A stretch of DNA of 64,000 bases, taken from NCBI GenBank assembly GCA_945865815.1, contig CAMBFR010000001.1, positions 53,862 to 117,861 of the forward strand. The letters are read 5' to 3'. The stretch comes from Candidatus Sulfopaludibacter sp. SbA3 (GTDB taxonomy: Bacteria; Acidobacteriota; Terriglobia; 20CM-2-55-15). The notes under the pieces were generated by a model. The model was not told where the DNA came from. It saw only the letters and a program-made list of their open reading frames with translations, and ran no database searches. The translations under genes and the position numbers were made by a program. This document shows, in pieces, positions 34,417 through 43,292 of this stretch (positions are counted from its first letter, which is position 1; each line of letters opens with the position of its first letter).

Positions 34417-35105
34417 GATGTTTCGTCTTCGGCGGGAACGGACATCCGGTATCCAACACCGCGAACAGTCTCAACAGCAGAACCGTGGGGCCCAAGCTTT
34501 TCCCTGAGGCGCCGGACGTGAGTGTCCAGGGTTCGCGACGTCGCTTCGCCGTGATATCCCCAGACCTTGTCCATCAAACCCTCGCGGGTCAGGACATTGC
34601 CTCGCGCCCGGATCAATTCATACAGGAGATCGAACTCTTTCGCCGTAAGCGTTATGGGAAGGCCGGCAACCAGACACTGACGGCGTTCGGGATAGACTTG
34701 AATGCCCTCGACCCGCAGAGTTTCGCCGGGCTGTTGCTTCATGCGGCGGAAGATGGACCGTACGCGCAAAACGAGTTCGCGTGGACTGAAGGGTTTCATT
34801 ACGTAGTCGTCGGCCCCGAGCTCGAACCCGACAATGCGGTCGATCTCTTCGCTCCGCGCCGTCAGCATGACGATGGGTATGCGCCGCGAGGCTTCGTGCT
34901 GTCGAAGAGTCCTGCAAACTTCGATTCCGTCAACGTCAGGGAGCATCAGGTCCAGAATAATGAGGTCGGGAGGGCTTTTCCGGACAGATTCCAACGCCTT
35001 GCGGCCGCTGGCGGCGGTCGTAACTTCGAAACCTGCCTGGCGGAGATTGTAAGTGACTAAGCGCTGAATGTCCGGATCGTCATCCACGATCAAGACGCGT
35101 TCCAT
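34413..35105 (-). CDS. phoB: PhoB-type response regulator
   Basis: A 230-residue OmpR/PhoB-family regulator. The receiver domain has acidic DDD near 8–10, phospho-acceptor Asp52 in LIILDLMLPDVDG and Lys in VMKPFSPREL. The C-terminal winged helix (about 130–228) includes LTAKEFDLLYELIRARGNVLTREGLMDKVWGY and THVRRLREKLG. Phosphorylated by PhoR, it should bind the 11-base-period Pho boxes seen at 39318–39346 and elsewhere. It overlaps phoU upstream by 26 bases and phoR downstream by four. Confidence 0.95.
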   Translation of the reverse strand: MERVLIVDDDPDIQRLVTYNLRQAGFEVTTAASGRKALESVRKSPPDLIILDLMLPDVDGIEVCRTLRQHEASRRIPIVMLTARSEEIDRIVGFELGADDYVMKPFSPRELVLRVRSIFRRMKQQPGETLRVEGIQVYPERRQCLVAGLPITLTAKEFDLLYELIRARGNVLTREGLMDKVWGYHGEATSRTLDTHVRRLREKLGPHGSAVETVRGVGYRMSVPAEDETS

Positions 35106-35766
35106 GCCTGATGTCTTGCCCCCTCACCAAGAATACAACCATTTCGGCAATATTGGCCGAGTGGTCGCCCACCCGTTCGAGGTTCTTTGCAATAAAGATC
35201 AGTTTCAGGCATCGGGATATCGTCCGCGCGTCTTCTAACATGTAAGTGAGGAGTTCACGAAAAATCTGCTCGTACATGATGTCGATCTGTTTGTCATTCG
35301 TAATGACTCTCTCCGCCTGATCCACATCGGAATTCACAAAGGCATCGAGACTGTCCTTTAGAATCTTCTGAGCCGCCTGCGCCATGATCGGCACGTCGAC
35401 CAGCGGCTTGAGCTCGGGCTCCTGAATCAGTTCAATGGAACGTTCGGCGATATTCACCGCGGTGTCGCCGATGCGCTCGAGATCTCGAACAATCTTCAAG
35501 GCGGTGGCCAGGAATCTCAGGTCACTGGCGACAGGCTGTTCGAGCGCCAGGATTTCGAAGCACAGGTTGTCGATCTCGATCTCGAGGCTATCCAACACGT
35601 CATCGTTTCTTATGACTTCCTCGGCAACCGACGGACGCCGCTCGACAAGCGCCCGTATTGCGTCGGCAATCATCTGCTCCGCCTGATGGCTCATCAGGAG
35701 CAGCTTGTCCTTCAGGACTCGAAGCTGTTCCTCGTAGTGTTTGCTGGTGTGCTCGCGGCCGGGCAT
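35080..35766 (-). CDS. phoU: Phosphate signalling protein PhoU
   Basis: A 228-residue all-helical protein of two three-helix bundles with metal-binding motifs such as RDLERIGDTAVNIAE and KNLERVGDHSANIAEMV. PhoU links the Pst transporter to PhoR and shuts off the Pho response when phosphate is plentiful. The start is ATG 35766 (MPGREHTSKHYEEQL); GATAGG lies four to ten bases upstream and overlaps the pstB stop. An in-frame TTG four codons earlier is less likely. The N-terminal HTSKHYEEQLRVLKDKLLLM matches the family start. Confidence 0.96.
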   Translation of the reverse strand: MPGREHTSKHYEEQLRVLKDKLLLMSHQAEQMIADAIRALVERRPSVAEEVIRNDDVLDSLEIEIDNLCFEILALEQPVASDLRFLATALKIVRDLERIGDTAVNIAERSIELIQEPELKPLVDVPIMAQAAQKILKDSLDAFVNSDVDQAERVITNDKQIDIMYEQIFRELLTYMLEDARTISRCLKLIFIAKNLERVGDHSANIAEMVVFLVRGQDIRHGTRLDRG

Positions 35767-35770
35767 AAGC

Positions 35771-36535
35771 CTATCCAAATCTCCCTGTAATGTAGTCCTC
35801 CGTCTCTCTTTCGGCTGGCGCCGTAAAAAGCGTCTTGGTCTGGCTGAACTCTACCAGCCTGCCCGAGAGGAAGAAACCTGTTTCGTCGGATACACGCGCC
35901 GCCTGCTGCATATTGTGCGTCACAATCACGATTGTGTAGTTTCGCTTCAATTCGTAGATCAATTCTTCAATCTTCGCGGTCGAAATCGGGTCCAGGGCGG
36001 AAGCCGGCTCGTCCATGAGTAGGACCTCGGGCTCGACCGCCAGTGCCCGCGCTATACATAGACGCTGCTGCTGCCCTCCGGATAGCGACATTGCCGAACG
36101 GTTCAGGCGGTCCTTCACCTCATCCCACAGGGCGGCGCCACGAAGCGTCTTCTCAACGATCTGGTCAATTTCCAGCCGGTTCTTCGTCAACGCATTCACG
36201 CGGGGACCGTAGGCGACGTTGTCGTAAATCGACATCGGAAAGGGGTTGGATTTCTGAAAGATCATACCGACCCTGCGGCGGAGGTGAATGACATCCATGG
36301 CGCCCGCATATACATCCTCGCCGTCGAGTTCGACTCGGCCTTCGAGCCGCGATCCGGCGATAAGCTCGTTCATGCGGTTCAACGCTCGAAGGAATGTTGA
36401 TTTACCGCAGCCGGAGGGACCGATCAGCGCGGTGACAAAGTTTCGCCGCACACGCATCGAGACGTTGAAGAGCGCCTGATTGCGTCCGTAGAAGAAGTTT
36501 ACGCCGTTGACATTGATCTTTATCGAATCATCCAT
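35771..36535 (-). CDS. pstB: Phosphate ABC transporter ATPase
   Basis: The 254-residue ATP-binding subunit that drives phosphate import. Walker [10 protein letters not shown] is at 39–47, the ABC signature [16 protein letters not shown] near 152–167 and Walker [13 protein letters not shown] near 171–182. Length and the N-terminal [21 protein letters not shown] match PstB. The start overlaps the end of pstA by 16 bases, and phoU begins immediately downstream. Confidence 0.97.
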   Translation of the reverse strand: MDDSIKINVNGVNFFYGRNQALFNVSMRVRRNFVTALIGPSGCGKSTFLRALNRMNELIAGSRLEGRVELDGEDVYAGAMDVIHLRRRVGMIFQKSNPFPMSIYDNVAYGPRVNALTKNRLEIDQIVEKTLRGAALWDEVKDRLNRSAMSLSGGQQQRLCIARALAVEPEVLLMDEPASALDPISTAKIEELIYELKRNYTIVIVTHNMQQAARVSDETGFFLSGRLVEFSQTKTLFTAPAERETEDYITGRFG

Positions 36536-37413
36536 TGCCGCATCCGATTCCGAATAATAATCGCTGTGACGTTCAGAAGGAAGGTGAGGACGAGCAGAAC
36601 CAGCACAGTTGAGTACAGAATCGGCTTGGATGCTTCAACATCCGGTGACTGGGTGGAGAGGACGTAAACGTGATAACCCATGTGCATGAACTGATGGGTC
36701 GGATGTGCCGGCAACAACGGCAGGAAATATGCCGCTCCTGCAAACAGCACCGGCGCCACTTCGCCGGCGCCGCGGCTGATAGCCAGAATGGTCCCGGTCA
36801 TCACTCCAGACCAGGCCTGGGGCAATACGACCTTGAAAGTCGTCTGCAACCGTGTTGCGCCGAGAGCCAGACTTGCCTCGCGATAGTCTCTCGGGACCGA
36901 GCGCAGGGTTTCTTCGACGGTGATAATGACGACCGGAAGCGTGAGAAGCGCCATCGTCATGGCGGCCCATATCAGCGACGGCTGGCCATACAAAAGCCGC
37001 CCGGGGTAGAACGCCTGGTCGATTCCGCGGCCAATTGTCTGGATAAAAAACCCGAGCCCAAAAAGACCGAAGACGATTGATGGCACGCCCGCCAGGTTAT
37101 TGATGGCCATCCGAGTCCATCGATAGAGTCTCGACTCCGTCCTGGCGTACTCCGCAAAGTAAATGGCGACGATGACTCCAAAGGGCACTGCGGCAATCGA
37201 CATCAGCAAGACCATCAGAACCGTTCCATAGATCGCCGGGAAAATACCTCCCGCCCTCATTCCATCCCTCGGCGCGGCAGAAAGGAATTCCCAGGATAGC
37301 CGTTCCGTCCCTTCGTAGACGATGTTCCCGAGAATGATGCCGAGCATGGCAACGATGATCACCGTGGCCAGAAGCGTTAGCGCGACGAATGTGCGATCGA
37401 AGGACTTGCTCAT
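36520..37413 (-). CDS. pstA: Phosphate ABC transporter permease PstA
   Basis: A 297-residue inner-membrane permease. The frame is open much further upstream, but the true start is ATG 37413 ([25 protein letters not shown]), which overlaps the pstC stop as ATGA. About six membrane helices are seen, and the cytoplasmic EAA loop that contacts PstB reads [25 protein letters not shown]. With PstC it forms the membrane channel for phosphate. Confidence 0.96.
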   Translation of the reverse strand: MSKSFDRTFVALTLLATVIIVAMLGIILGNIVYEGTERLSWEFLSAAPRDGMRAGGIFPAIYGTVLMVLLMSIAAVPFGVIVAIYFAEYARTESRLYRWTRMAINNLAGVPSIVFGLFGLGFFIQTIGRGIDQAFYPGRLLYGQPSLIWAAMTMALLTLPVVIITVEETLRSVPRDYREASLALGATRLQTTFKVVLPQAWSGVMTGTILAISRGAGEVAPVLFAGAAYFLPLLPAHPTHQFMHMGYHVYVLSTQSPDVEASKPILYSTVLVLLVLTFLLNVTAIIIRNRMRQWMIR

Positions 37414-38417
37414 GCGGATCCGAACAACTTTGATCGGAGATTTCGGTTGAATCTGTCTCCAAGCCAATTCAAAACCGATGTGATAAGAAACAACAGCGTC
37501 CCGATAAAAAAGAGGATGCGGTAATGCCCACTGCCAAACACAACTTCGCCCAGCTCGGAAGCAACAGTGGCCGACATCGTCCTCACAGGATCCGTGAGAG
37601 CCAGAGAAAAAGTGGCCGCATTCCCGGAAACCATCAGCACGATCATGGTCTCCCCGATGGCGCGGCCGAATCCCAGGACGAGAGCGGCCGCGATACCGGG
37701 CATCGCGGCGGGAAAAACAACCTGGACGGCGGTCTGAGTTTTCGACGCCCCCAAAGCCAGGGAAGCTTCGCGGTATGAACGAGGAACGGCGGTCAGGGCG
37801 TCTTCGCTGATGGTGTAAATGATCGGGATCACCGCCAGGCCCAGGCCAATGCCGGCAGTCACGGCATTCAATCGAAAGGCGAAACCGAACACCGCCTGCA
37901 GCCACGATGCGAGAACGATCAAGACAAAGAAGCCAATGACGACGGACGGGATTCCCGCAAGCAGTTCAATGGTCGGCTTGATCCACTCACGAGCTGCCGG
38001 TGGCGCAAACTCCGCGGTAAACAGCGCAGCAGCCAGCGCCAGCGGCGTGGCGATCAGCATCGCTATAAGTGTGACCTTGAATGTTCCCAGCAGGAGCGGA
38101 AGAACGTTGTACTTGGGAACGCCGGATACCGGCTGCCATGTGAAAGGAGGGGAAAACGTCGCCGAAACCGACGCGCCTTCGGAATTTTCCCAGAATAACG
38201 GCAGCGCCTCGCGGCCGACATAGATGAAGATCAGGACGATGATTGCTATGGCAATCATCGCGAACGAGAAAATCATCTTCTCCGCAAACCTATCGAGAAA
38301 TCTCCGCAATACTAAATTGCGGGTCCCGGAATGCGGCTTGCGGACAGGAAGCGCCGCACCGCCTGCGCCGCTTCCTGTCTTCCGCGAGTCGAAATCCGCA
38401 TTCGAAAGCCGCTTCAT
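37410..38417 (-). CDS. pstC: Phosphate ABC transporter permease PstC
   Basis: A 335-residue inner-membrane permease, starting at ATG 38417 (MKRLSNADF), which overlaps the pstS stop as ATGA; upstream codons in this frame are not part of the protein. The N-terminal 45 residues are cytoplasmic and polar, a little longer than usual. Six or so membrane helices follow, with the EAA loop [25 protein letters not shown] near 215–240. It is second in the pst operon. Confidence 0.96.
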   Translation of the reverse strand: MKRLSNADFDSRKTGSGAGGAALPVRKPHSGTRNLVLRRFLDRFAEKMIFSFAMIAIAIIVLIFIYVGREALPLFWENSEGASVSATFSPPFTWQPVSGVPKYNVLPLLLGTFKVTLIAMLIATPLALAAALFTAEFAPPAAREWIKPTIELLAGIPSVVIGFFVLIVLASWLQAVFGFAFRLNAVTAGIGLGLAVIPIIYTISEDALTAVPRSYREASLALGASKTQTAVQVVFPAAMPGIAAALVLGFGRAIGETMIVLMVSGNAATFSLALTDPVRTMSATVASELGEVVFGSGHYRILFFIGTLLFLITSVLNWLGDRFNRNLRSKLFGSA

Positions 38418-39295
38418 GGCGCTTGAGTCGTCGCTGTGTTCGGGCGAAGCGGATAATAACCGACGTCGGTCACGACTTTTTGACCTTCCGGACTCAGCGC
38501 CCAGTCCACGAACTCCTTGATGGCGCCCGTGGGCTCGCCGGCCGTGTACCAAAAAAGAGACCGGCTCAACGGATACGAGTTGTCCAGCACGTTCTCCATT
38601 TTCGGCTCAATCGCAGGCGAGGAAGCATCCTTGGCCATTGAGATCGTCTTCACGTCGGAAGCGTAACCAATGCCTCCGTATCCGATTCCAAGCGTATCCT
38701 TGGTTACGGCGTTGATCACTGCGGCCGTTCCGGCCATGGGTTGATACTGTTCCGCAAAATCCCCGTTCGCCAGGACGTGCTCCTTGAAATAGACATAGGT
38801 GCCGGAATTGTTTTCGCGGCCGTAGAGCACGATCGTCGCGTCCGGACCTCCAACATCTTTCCAGTTCGTAATTTCGGCCTGGAAGATCTTCCTGGCCTGT
38901 TCCATCGTGAGCTGTTGTACAGGATTCTCTTTATTCAGATAGACCGCGAGCGCGTCCAGGGCAACCGGGATTTCGGTAGCTACCGCCTGCCTTTGCTCCT
39001 GAACCTTGGTCTTTTCCTCCGCGCTCATCGGCCGGGACGACTCGCAAATGTCCGTCGTTCCATTAATCAGGGCTGCGATGCCTGTGCCGCTGCCCCCACC
39101 CGTCACCTGTATGACCGCATCCGGGTGCTCTTTCATGTAAATCTCCGCCCAGCGCTGGCCCAGCAGGACCATGGTATCGGAGCCTTTCACTGTGATGGTC
39201 TGTCGCTCGGCGGGAGCCGAACAACCCGCAAGCAACGCTAAAGAAACCAGTAGAGAGCCGCCCCAGGCGGCCACGCGAGACTCGGTTGTATTCAT
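38414..39295 (-). CDS. pstS: Phosphate-binding lipoprotein PstS
   Basis: The 293-residue periplasmic phosphate receptor of the Pst system. The lipobox LAGC (22–25) shows it is lipid-anchored. Phosphate-binding loops are visible in VKGSDTMVLLGQRWAE, VTGGGSGTGIAALING and GRENNSGTYVYFKEHV. It opens the operon pstS-pstC-pstA-pstB-phoU-phoB-phoR. The ATG at 39295 has no Shine–Dalgarno sequence; TATGCT lies six bases upstream, and a Pho box lies ten bases before that, so the mRNA is probably leaderless and PhoB-activated. Confidence 0.97.
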   Translation of the reverse strand: MNTTESRVAAWGGSLLVSLALLAGCSAPAERQTITVKGSDTMVLLGQRWAEIYMKEHPDAVIQVTGGGSGTGIAALINGTTDICESSRPMSAEEKTKVQEQRQAVATEIPVALDALAVYLNKENPVQQLTMEQARKIFQAEITNWKDVGGPDATIVLYGRENNSGTYVYFKEHVLANGDFAEQYQPMAGTAAVINAVTKDTLGIGYGGIGYASDVKTISMAKDASSPAIEPKMENVLDNSYPLSRSLFWYTAGEPTGAIKEFVDWALSPEGQKVVTDVGYYPLRPNTATTQAP

Positions 39296-39301
39296 GGCGA
39301 G

Positions 39302-39346
39302 AGCATAACACTCTGAAAGTTACGACTTCGTGAACTGGACGTTAAC
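39302..39346 (-). promoter_or_regulatory. Pho box and promoter of pstS
   Basis: On the minus strand the 7-mers GTTAACG (39346–39340), GTTCACG (39335–39329) and CGTAACT (39324–39318) follow one another with four-base spacers. Ten bases later comes TATGCT (39307–39302), then the pstS ATG after six bases. Spacing matches PhoB-dependent promoters, in which the Pho box stands in for the -35 element. Confidence 0.78.
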
Positions 39347-39373
39347 AATTAGGTAATGGATAGTACGCAGAGA

Positions 39374-39391
39374 TTTCACTGAGTTGTCACG
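39374..39391 (+). promoter_or_regulatory. Putative Pho box facing the second phoB-like gene
   Basis: TTTCACT (39374–39380) and TGTCACG (39385–39391) form a direct repeat with a four-base spacer, on the strand of the downstream regulator gene. TACAGT (39397–39402) is the closest -10 candidate, only five bases after the box, so the promoter assignment is weaker than for pstS. Confidence 0.5.
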
Positions 39392-39426
39392 GATATTACA
39401 GTGCGTTTGTGGAACATTGGTTATGC

Positions 39427-40125
39427 ATGTCGAGAAAGATCCTGATTGTCGAAGACGAACGCGACGTCGTGAAATTGCTCAGGTACAACCTCGAGAAGGA
39501 AGGCTTCCGAGTCAACCACGTCAGTGATGGAGCGCTTGTCCTGCCCGAAGTCCGCCGGGATATGCCGGATCTGGTCATCCTTGATCTGATGCTGCCCGGC
39601 ATGGACGGTCTCGAAGTATGCCGCCAATTGAGACGCAACGATAAGTACGCCGGCTTGCCGGTACTCATGCTCACTGCGCGCGGCGAAGAAGCCGACCGCG
39701 TTGTAGGCTTGGAAATTGGCGCCGACGACTACGTAACCAAGCCTTTCAGTACGCGTGAGCTTGTCGCGCGCGTTCGCGCGCTACTGCGGCGAAAGGATCT
39801 TCCGGACCGGCCACCTTCGTCCCTGCACAGGGGCCAATTGATGATCGACCCGACAGCGCACCGCGTAACGATGGAAGGACAGACGGTTGAGCTCAGCGCG
39901 CTGGAATTCCGCCTGCTTCACTTCCTCGCCTCGCATCCGGGAATGGTCTTCTCACGGGACCAGCTGCTGGATCGGGTCTGGGGAAACGACAGGAGCGTAA
40001 CGCCACGAAGCGTCGATGTCTATGTCCGGCGCATTCGCGGGAAGATTGAAAAAGAGTCCGATCAACCGGCCTACGTGGAGACCGTGCACGGCGTCGGATA
40101 CCGCTTCGGCACGGCCGGGGAATAG
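39427..40125 (+). CDS. Second PhoB/OmpR-family response regulator
   Basis: A 232-residue regulator with a receiver domain (acidic EDE near 9–11, phospho-acceptor Asp53 in VILDLMLPGMDG, Lys in YVTKPFSTREL) and a winged helix (LSALEFRLLHFLASHPGMVFSRDQLLDRVWGNDRSVTPRSVDVYVRRIRGKIE). ATG 39427 is chosen because MSRKILIVED is the normal family start; a GTG six codons earlier is in frame. It is divergent from pstS and is a second, distinct PhoB-like protein beside phoB at 34413–35105. No kinase gene is paired with it, so it may be driven by PhoR or by a distant kinase. Confidence 0.93.
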   Translation: MSRKILIVEDERDVVKLLRYNLEKEGFRVNHVSDGALVLPEVRRDMPDLVILDLMLPGMDGLEVCRQLRRNDKYAGLPVLMLTARGEEADRVVGLEIGADDYVTKPFSTRELVARVRALLRRKDLPDRPPSSLHRGQLMIDPTAHRVTMEGQTVELSALEFRLLHFLASHPGMVFSRDQLLDRVWGNDRSVTPRSVDVYVRRIRGKIEKESDQPAYVETVHGVGYRFGTAGE

Positions 40126-40149
40126 TTTTTTCAGTCCACCCGTGGGCCC

Positions 40150-40328
40150 GCCTTAACAGATGAAATCATCCGAAGAGTCCGGGGCCAGAAACACGGTCCC
40201 GCGGAGCAGGCCATCGACGTGTTCATTCGCCAGCTTCGGCGAAAAATAGAACTTGAGCCGAAGCATCCGGTCTATCTGAAAACCTTCCGCGCGTCGGCTA
40301 CATGTTTTCTCCGCCCGATCAAGTGTGA
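40150..40328 (+). pseudogene. Remnant of a winged-helix response regulator
   Basis: Directly after the second phoB-like gene, translation gives LTDEIIRRVRGQKHG, DVFIRQLRRKIELEPKHP and VYLKTFR, then, after a one-base deletion near 40291, VGYMFSPPDQV and a stop. This matches the C-terminal half of an OmpR-type winged helix, including the terminal RGVGY motif. There is no start codon, no receiver domain and no promoter. It is the 3' scar of a third regulator gene lost at this locus. Confidence 0.75.
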
Positions 40329-40334
40329 ATGAAA

Positions 40335-40378
40335 ATTCATACCGTAGTCACAACACGTTAACTCCGCCTGCGTAACCT
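40335..40378 (+). promoter_or_regulatory. Putative Pho box and promoter of the TonB receptor gene
   Basis: Three 7-mers at 11-base period, ATTCATA (40335–40341), AGTCACA (40346–40352) and GTTAACT (40357–40363), are followed after nine bases by TAACCT (40373–40378) as a -10 candidate. The leader to ATG 40488 would be about 100 bases and carries a GGAGGG ribosome binding site. The arrangement copies that of pstS. Confidence 0.62.
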
Positions 40379-40487
40379 CTCCTCATTCCTGTTCGAAACG
40401 GGCGCTACACATCCGACTTGGGGATCGGCTGTAGCCGAAGTCTGACCCGCTTCGCCACAGGCGATTCAAAACCAATCGGAGGGAAAC

Positions 40488-43262
40488 ATGAATTCAATGG
40501 GGAAACATGCTCGGCGGGTTGGGATTCTTGTGCTCCTGCTGACCGCCTCAGTGTATGGGCAGGACAGTCCTGCAGTGGGCACGGTTACGGGAACAGTATT
40601 CGATGCGGCAACCGCTGCGGAAGTCCGCGGAGTCGCGGTCGAAGTTGATGGCGATCCGACGAAAGCAACAGTTACGGATCTTAACGGCATCTTCCGGCTG
40701 GAACTTCCGCCTGGGAAGTACAGGCTTCGACTTTCCGCTGAAAACTATTTCGAGACAGCGATCGACGACATCACGGTGGTTGCGGGCCAGCCGACCGAAG
40801 CCAGTACGGTCATGTCGAACAGATCGTCCGGCACGACGGTAGACGTCGTCGAAACGGCCTCCGCAGTGGAGACGACCGCGCAGGCAATGCTCATCGAGCG
40901 AAAGCTTTCGCCGGTCGTCAGCGATTCCATCAGTAAAGAAGAGATTCGCCAGACCATTGCCTCGGACGCCGCCGGCGCCATCGAGAAAGTCACCGGCGTT
41001 TCAATCGTCGATGACGGCTACGTCTACGTGCGGGGACTCGGCGAGCGCTACAGCGCGACCATGCTGAATAACGCCATGCTTCCCACGACGGACCCGGAGC
41101 GCCGGGTCGTTCCGCTGGACCTGTTTCCGTCGTCGCTCATCGACAGCATCAAGGTCCTCAAGACATACACCCCGGATTTGCCCGGTGAGTTTTCGGGCGG
41201 ACTGGTGCAACTGCAGACCGTCGAGTTTCCGACTTCCAGCAACCTGACCCTGGGCATGAGCAACAGTTTCAACACGCTGACGACGTTCAGACCGTTCAAT
41301 ACCTACCAGGGCGGATCGCGTGATTATTTCGGCTTCGACGACGGCACGCGGGACTTGCCGTCATTGATTCCTCCGGACGGCCGTCTGTTCCCGGGGCGCT
41401 ACAGCGAACAGCAGATGCAGGCGTTCGGACGCTCATTTTCGAACAATTGGGAACCGGTGCGCACGGATTCAATGCGCCCCGGGCAGGGACTTTCAGTCGC
41501 GGGCGGCAACACATTCAAGAACATCGGAATCGTCGGCGCCCTCACATTCTCCAATTCACCGAGCTATCGCACAGAACTCCAGCGCTACCTGACCATCGTC
41601 GGCCAGGGTAAGTCCGGCATCTTCACGGAGTATCCGGATTTCACCACCAGCAACGAATCGATGCGAATGGGCGGTGTATTGAACACCGCTTTCAGGCTCA
41701 CGGGAAATAACAAGCTGGTCCTCAGAAACACCTGGACTCATGACACTGAAAAGGAGACGCGGCAGTTTACCGGCCTCAACGGCGGACTGGACAGCGTAAT
41801 CGAAGCCACGCGTCTGCGCTGGGTCGAACGCGGCATCTATTCGGGCAGCGTTGAAGGCGAGCATGCCGTGACTTCTCTGGCCAGCAGCCTGTTCAGATGG
41901 CAAGTCACCTACTCGAAATCCAAACGTAACGAGCCGGACCTGCGCGAATCGATTCGCGGCCTGCGCGGGGATGGAACGTTCGCGTTTCTTTCGCTTCCTC
42001 AGTCCGGGCTTCGCTTCTTCAACAGTCTGAAGGACGAAATTTACGAACCGCTGGGCGAGTGGAGCGTTCCGTTCTTCCGCGGTGGTTTCAGTGGCCTTGT
42101 GAAAGCGGGATTCCGCGGCACCTTTCGATCGCGCGACTTCACTGCAAGGCGTTTCCGCCTCGTGCCGGGCCGCGCGGACACTCTGGACTTCCGGCTTCCC
42201 ACAAACGAACTGCTCCGGCCCGAGAACATAAGTCCACAGGGATTTGAAATTCGAGAGAACACGCGCGGTACCGACACCTATGCGGGAAACATGGACGTCT
42301 ATGGCACTTTCGTCATGGCTGATCTCGCGTTTGGGCCGCGGGTAAGAGTCGTCGGCGGAGTGCGATTCGAAGACGCCCGCATCAAAGTTGTCACCGAAGA
42401 TCCGGTGGTCCCCGGAGCAATACCCGCGATCGCCAGTTTGAACAACCGGGACACACTGCCGGGAATAAACGTCATTTACGCCCTCAATCCGAGCCAGAAC
42501 CTTCGATTCGGTTATGGGCGAACACTGTCCCGCCCCGATTTCCGGGAACTTTCCCCTTTCGATTTCACGAACGTTCTGGGTGGTTTCAATACGGTTGGAA
42601 ACCCGGATCTGCAGCGAGCCAGGATCGACAACTTTGACGGCCGATGGGAGTGGTTCCAGGGCGGCGATCAACTGATCGCGGCCAGCTTCTTCCGGAAGGA
42701 GTTTACCGATCCTATTGAAGTGACGATCCAGCCGACAACGGATCTCCGCCAGAGCTTTGTGAACGCCGCCGGCGCGAGCAACCAGGGCGTGGAACTCGAA
42801 TTCCGGCGGAGTCTTGGATTCCTGCACGACCGTCTGATTCCGTTTTCCGTTCACACCAACTTCACCTTCGTCGACTCCAAGGTGGATATCGCGCCCGACC
42901 AGGCGCTGCTTCTCACGTCTCATTCGCGGGCGATGGTCGGGCAGTCCCGCTACATTTTCAACGTCACAACCGAATGGACGAAGCCGGCGTGGCGGAGCCA
43001 GGCAAGGTTCTTCGTCAATTCGGTGTCGCGCCGCATCACAGACGTGGGCGCTTTCGGTCTGCCGGATATCTACCAGGAACGCAACACGCTTTTCGACTTT
43101 GTCTACCAGTACCAGATCCTCGGGGACGGAAAGTGGAACTTCCGTTTCGCCGCCGAGAACCTGGGTAACAACCACTTCCGCTGGACGCAAGGCGACTTTA
43201 TCCAGCGGAGCTATCGCACCGGGCGCACATTCTCCGTGGGCACCTCGCTCTCGCTATTTTGA
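40488..43262 (+). CDS. TonB-dependent outer-membrane receptor, probably Pho-regulated
   Basis: A 924-residue outer-membrane receptor. A signal peptide covers about 1–24, a carboxypeptidase-regulatory-like Ig domain about 30–110 (GTVTGTVFDAATAAEVRGV), and a plug domain about 145–260 (IRQTIASDAAGAIEKVTGVSI, YVYVRGLGERYSATMLNNAML). The beta barrel follows to the C-terminal Phe. Receptors with the RGLGERYS plug signature occur in Acidobacteriota, Bacteroidota and Proteobacteria. GGAGGG lies four bases before ATG 40488. Upstream Pho-type repeats and its place between a PhoB-like gene and an exported beta-helix-like protein suggest import of a phosphorus compound; the ligand is not proven by sequence. 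Confidence 0.9.
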   Translation: MNSMGKHARRVGILVLLLTASVYGQDSPAVGTVTGTVFDAATAAEVRGVAVEVDGDPTKATVTDLNGIFRLELPPGKYRLRLSAENYFETAIDDITVVAGQPTEASTVMSNRSSGTTVDVVETASAVETTAQAMLIERKLSPVVSDSISKEEIRQTIASDAAGAIEKVTGVSIVDDGYVYVRGLGERYSATMLNNAMLPTTDPERRVVPLDLFPSSLIDSIKVLKTYTPDLPGEFSGGLVQLQTVEFPTSSNLTLGMSNSFNTLTTFRPFNTYQGGSRDYFGFDDGTRDLPSLIPPDGRLFPGRYSEQQMQAFGRSFSNNWEPVRTDSMRPGQGLSVAGGNTFKNIGIVGALTFSNSPSYRTELQRYLTIVGQGKSGIFTEYPDFTTSNESMRMGGVLNTAFRLTGNNKLVLRNTWTHDTEKETRQFTGLNGGLDSVIEATRLRWVERGIYSGSVEGEHAVTSLASSLFRWQVTYSKSKRNEPDLRESIRGLRGDGTFAFLSLPQSGLRFFNSLKDEIYEPLGEWSVPFFRGGFSGLVKAGFRGTFRSRDFTARRFRLVPGRADTLDFRLPTNELLRPENISPQGFEIRENTRGTDTYAGNMDVYGTFVMADLAFGPRVRVVGGVRFEDARIKVVTEDPVVPGAIPAIASLNNRDTLPGINVIYALNPSQNLRFGYGRTLSRPDFRELSPFDFTNVLGGFNTVGNPDLQRARIDNFDGRWEWFQGGDQLIAASFFRKEFTDPIEVTIQPTTDLRQSFVNAAGASNQGVELEFRRSLGFLHDRLIPFSVHTNFTFVDSKVDIAPDQALLLTSHSRAMVGQSRYIFNVTTEWTKPAWRSQARFFVNSVSRRITDVGAFGLPDIYQERNTLFDFVYQYQILGDGKWNFRFAAENLGNNHFRWTQGDFIQRSYRTGRTFSVGTSLSLF

Positions 43263-43292
43263 GCCCCGGTGGAAGGGAGCAGTTCTACAGTC

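Noticed and set aside
37414..37905. N-terminal extension of PstA of about 164 codons
   Set aside because: The extension overlaps pstC, is His/Arg-rich nonsense, and the conserved protein begins at ATG 37413 with an ATGA overlap.
41556..43190. 544-codon frame antisense to the TonB receptor
   Set aside because: Shadow frame of the receptor gene in GC-rich DNA; no recognisable motif.
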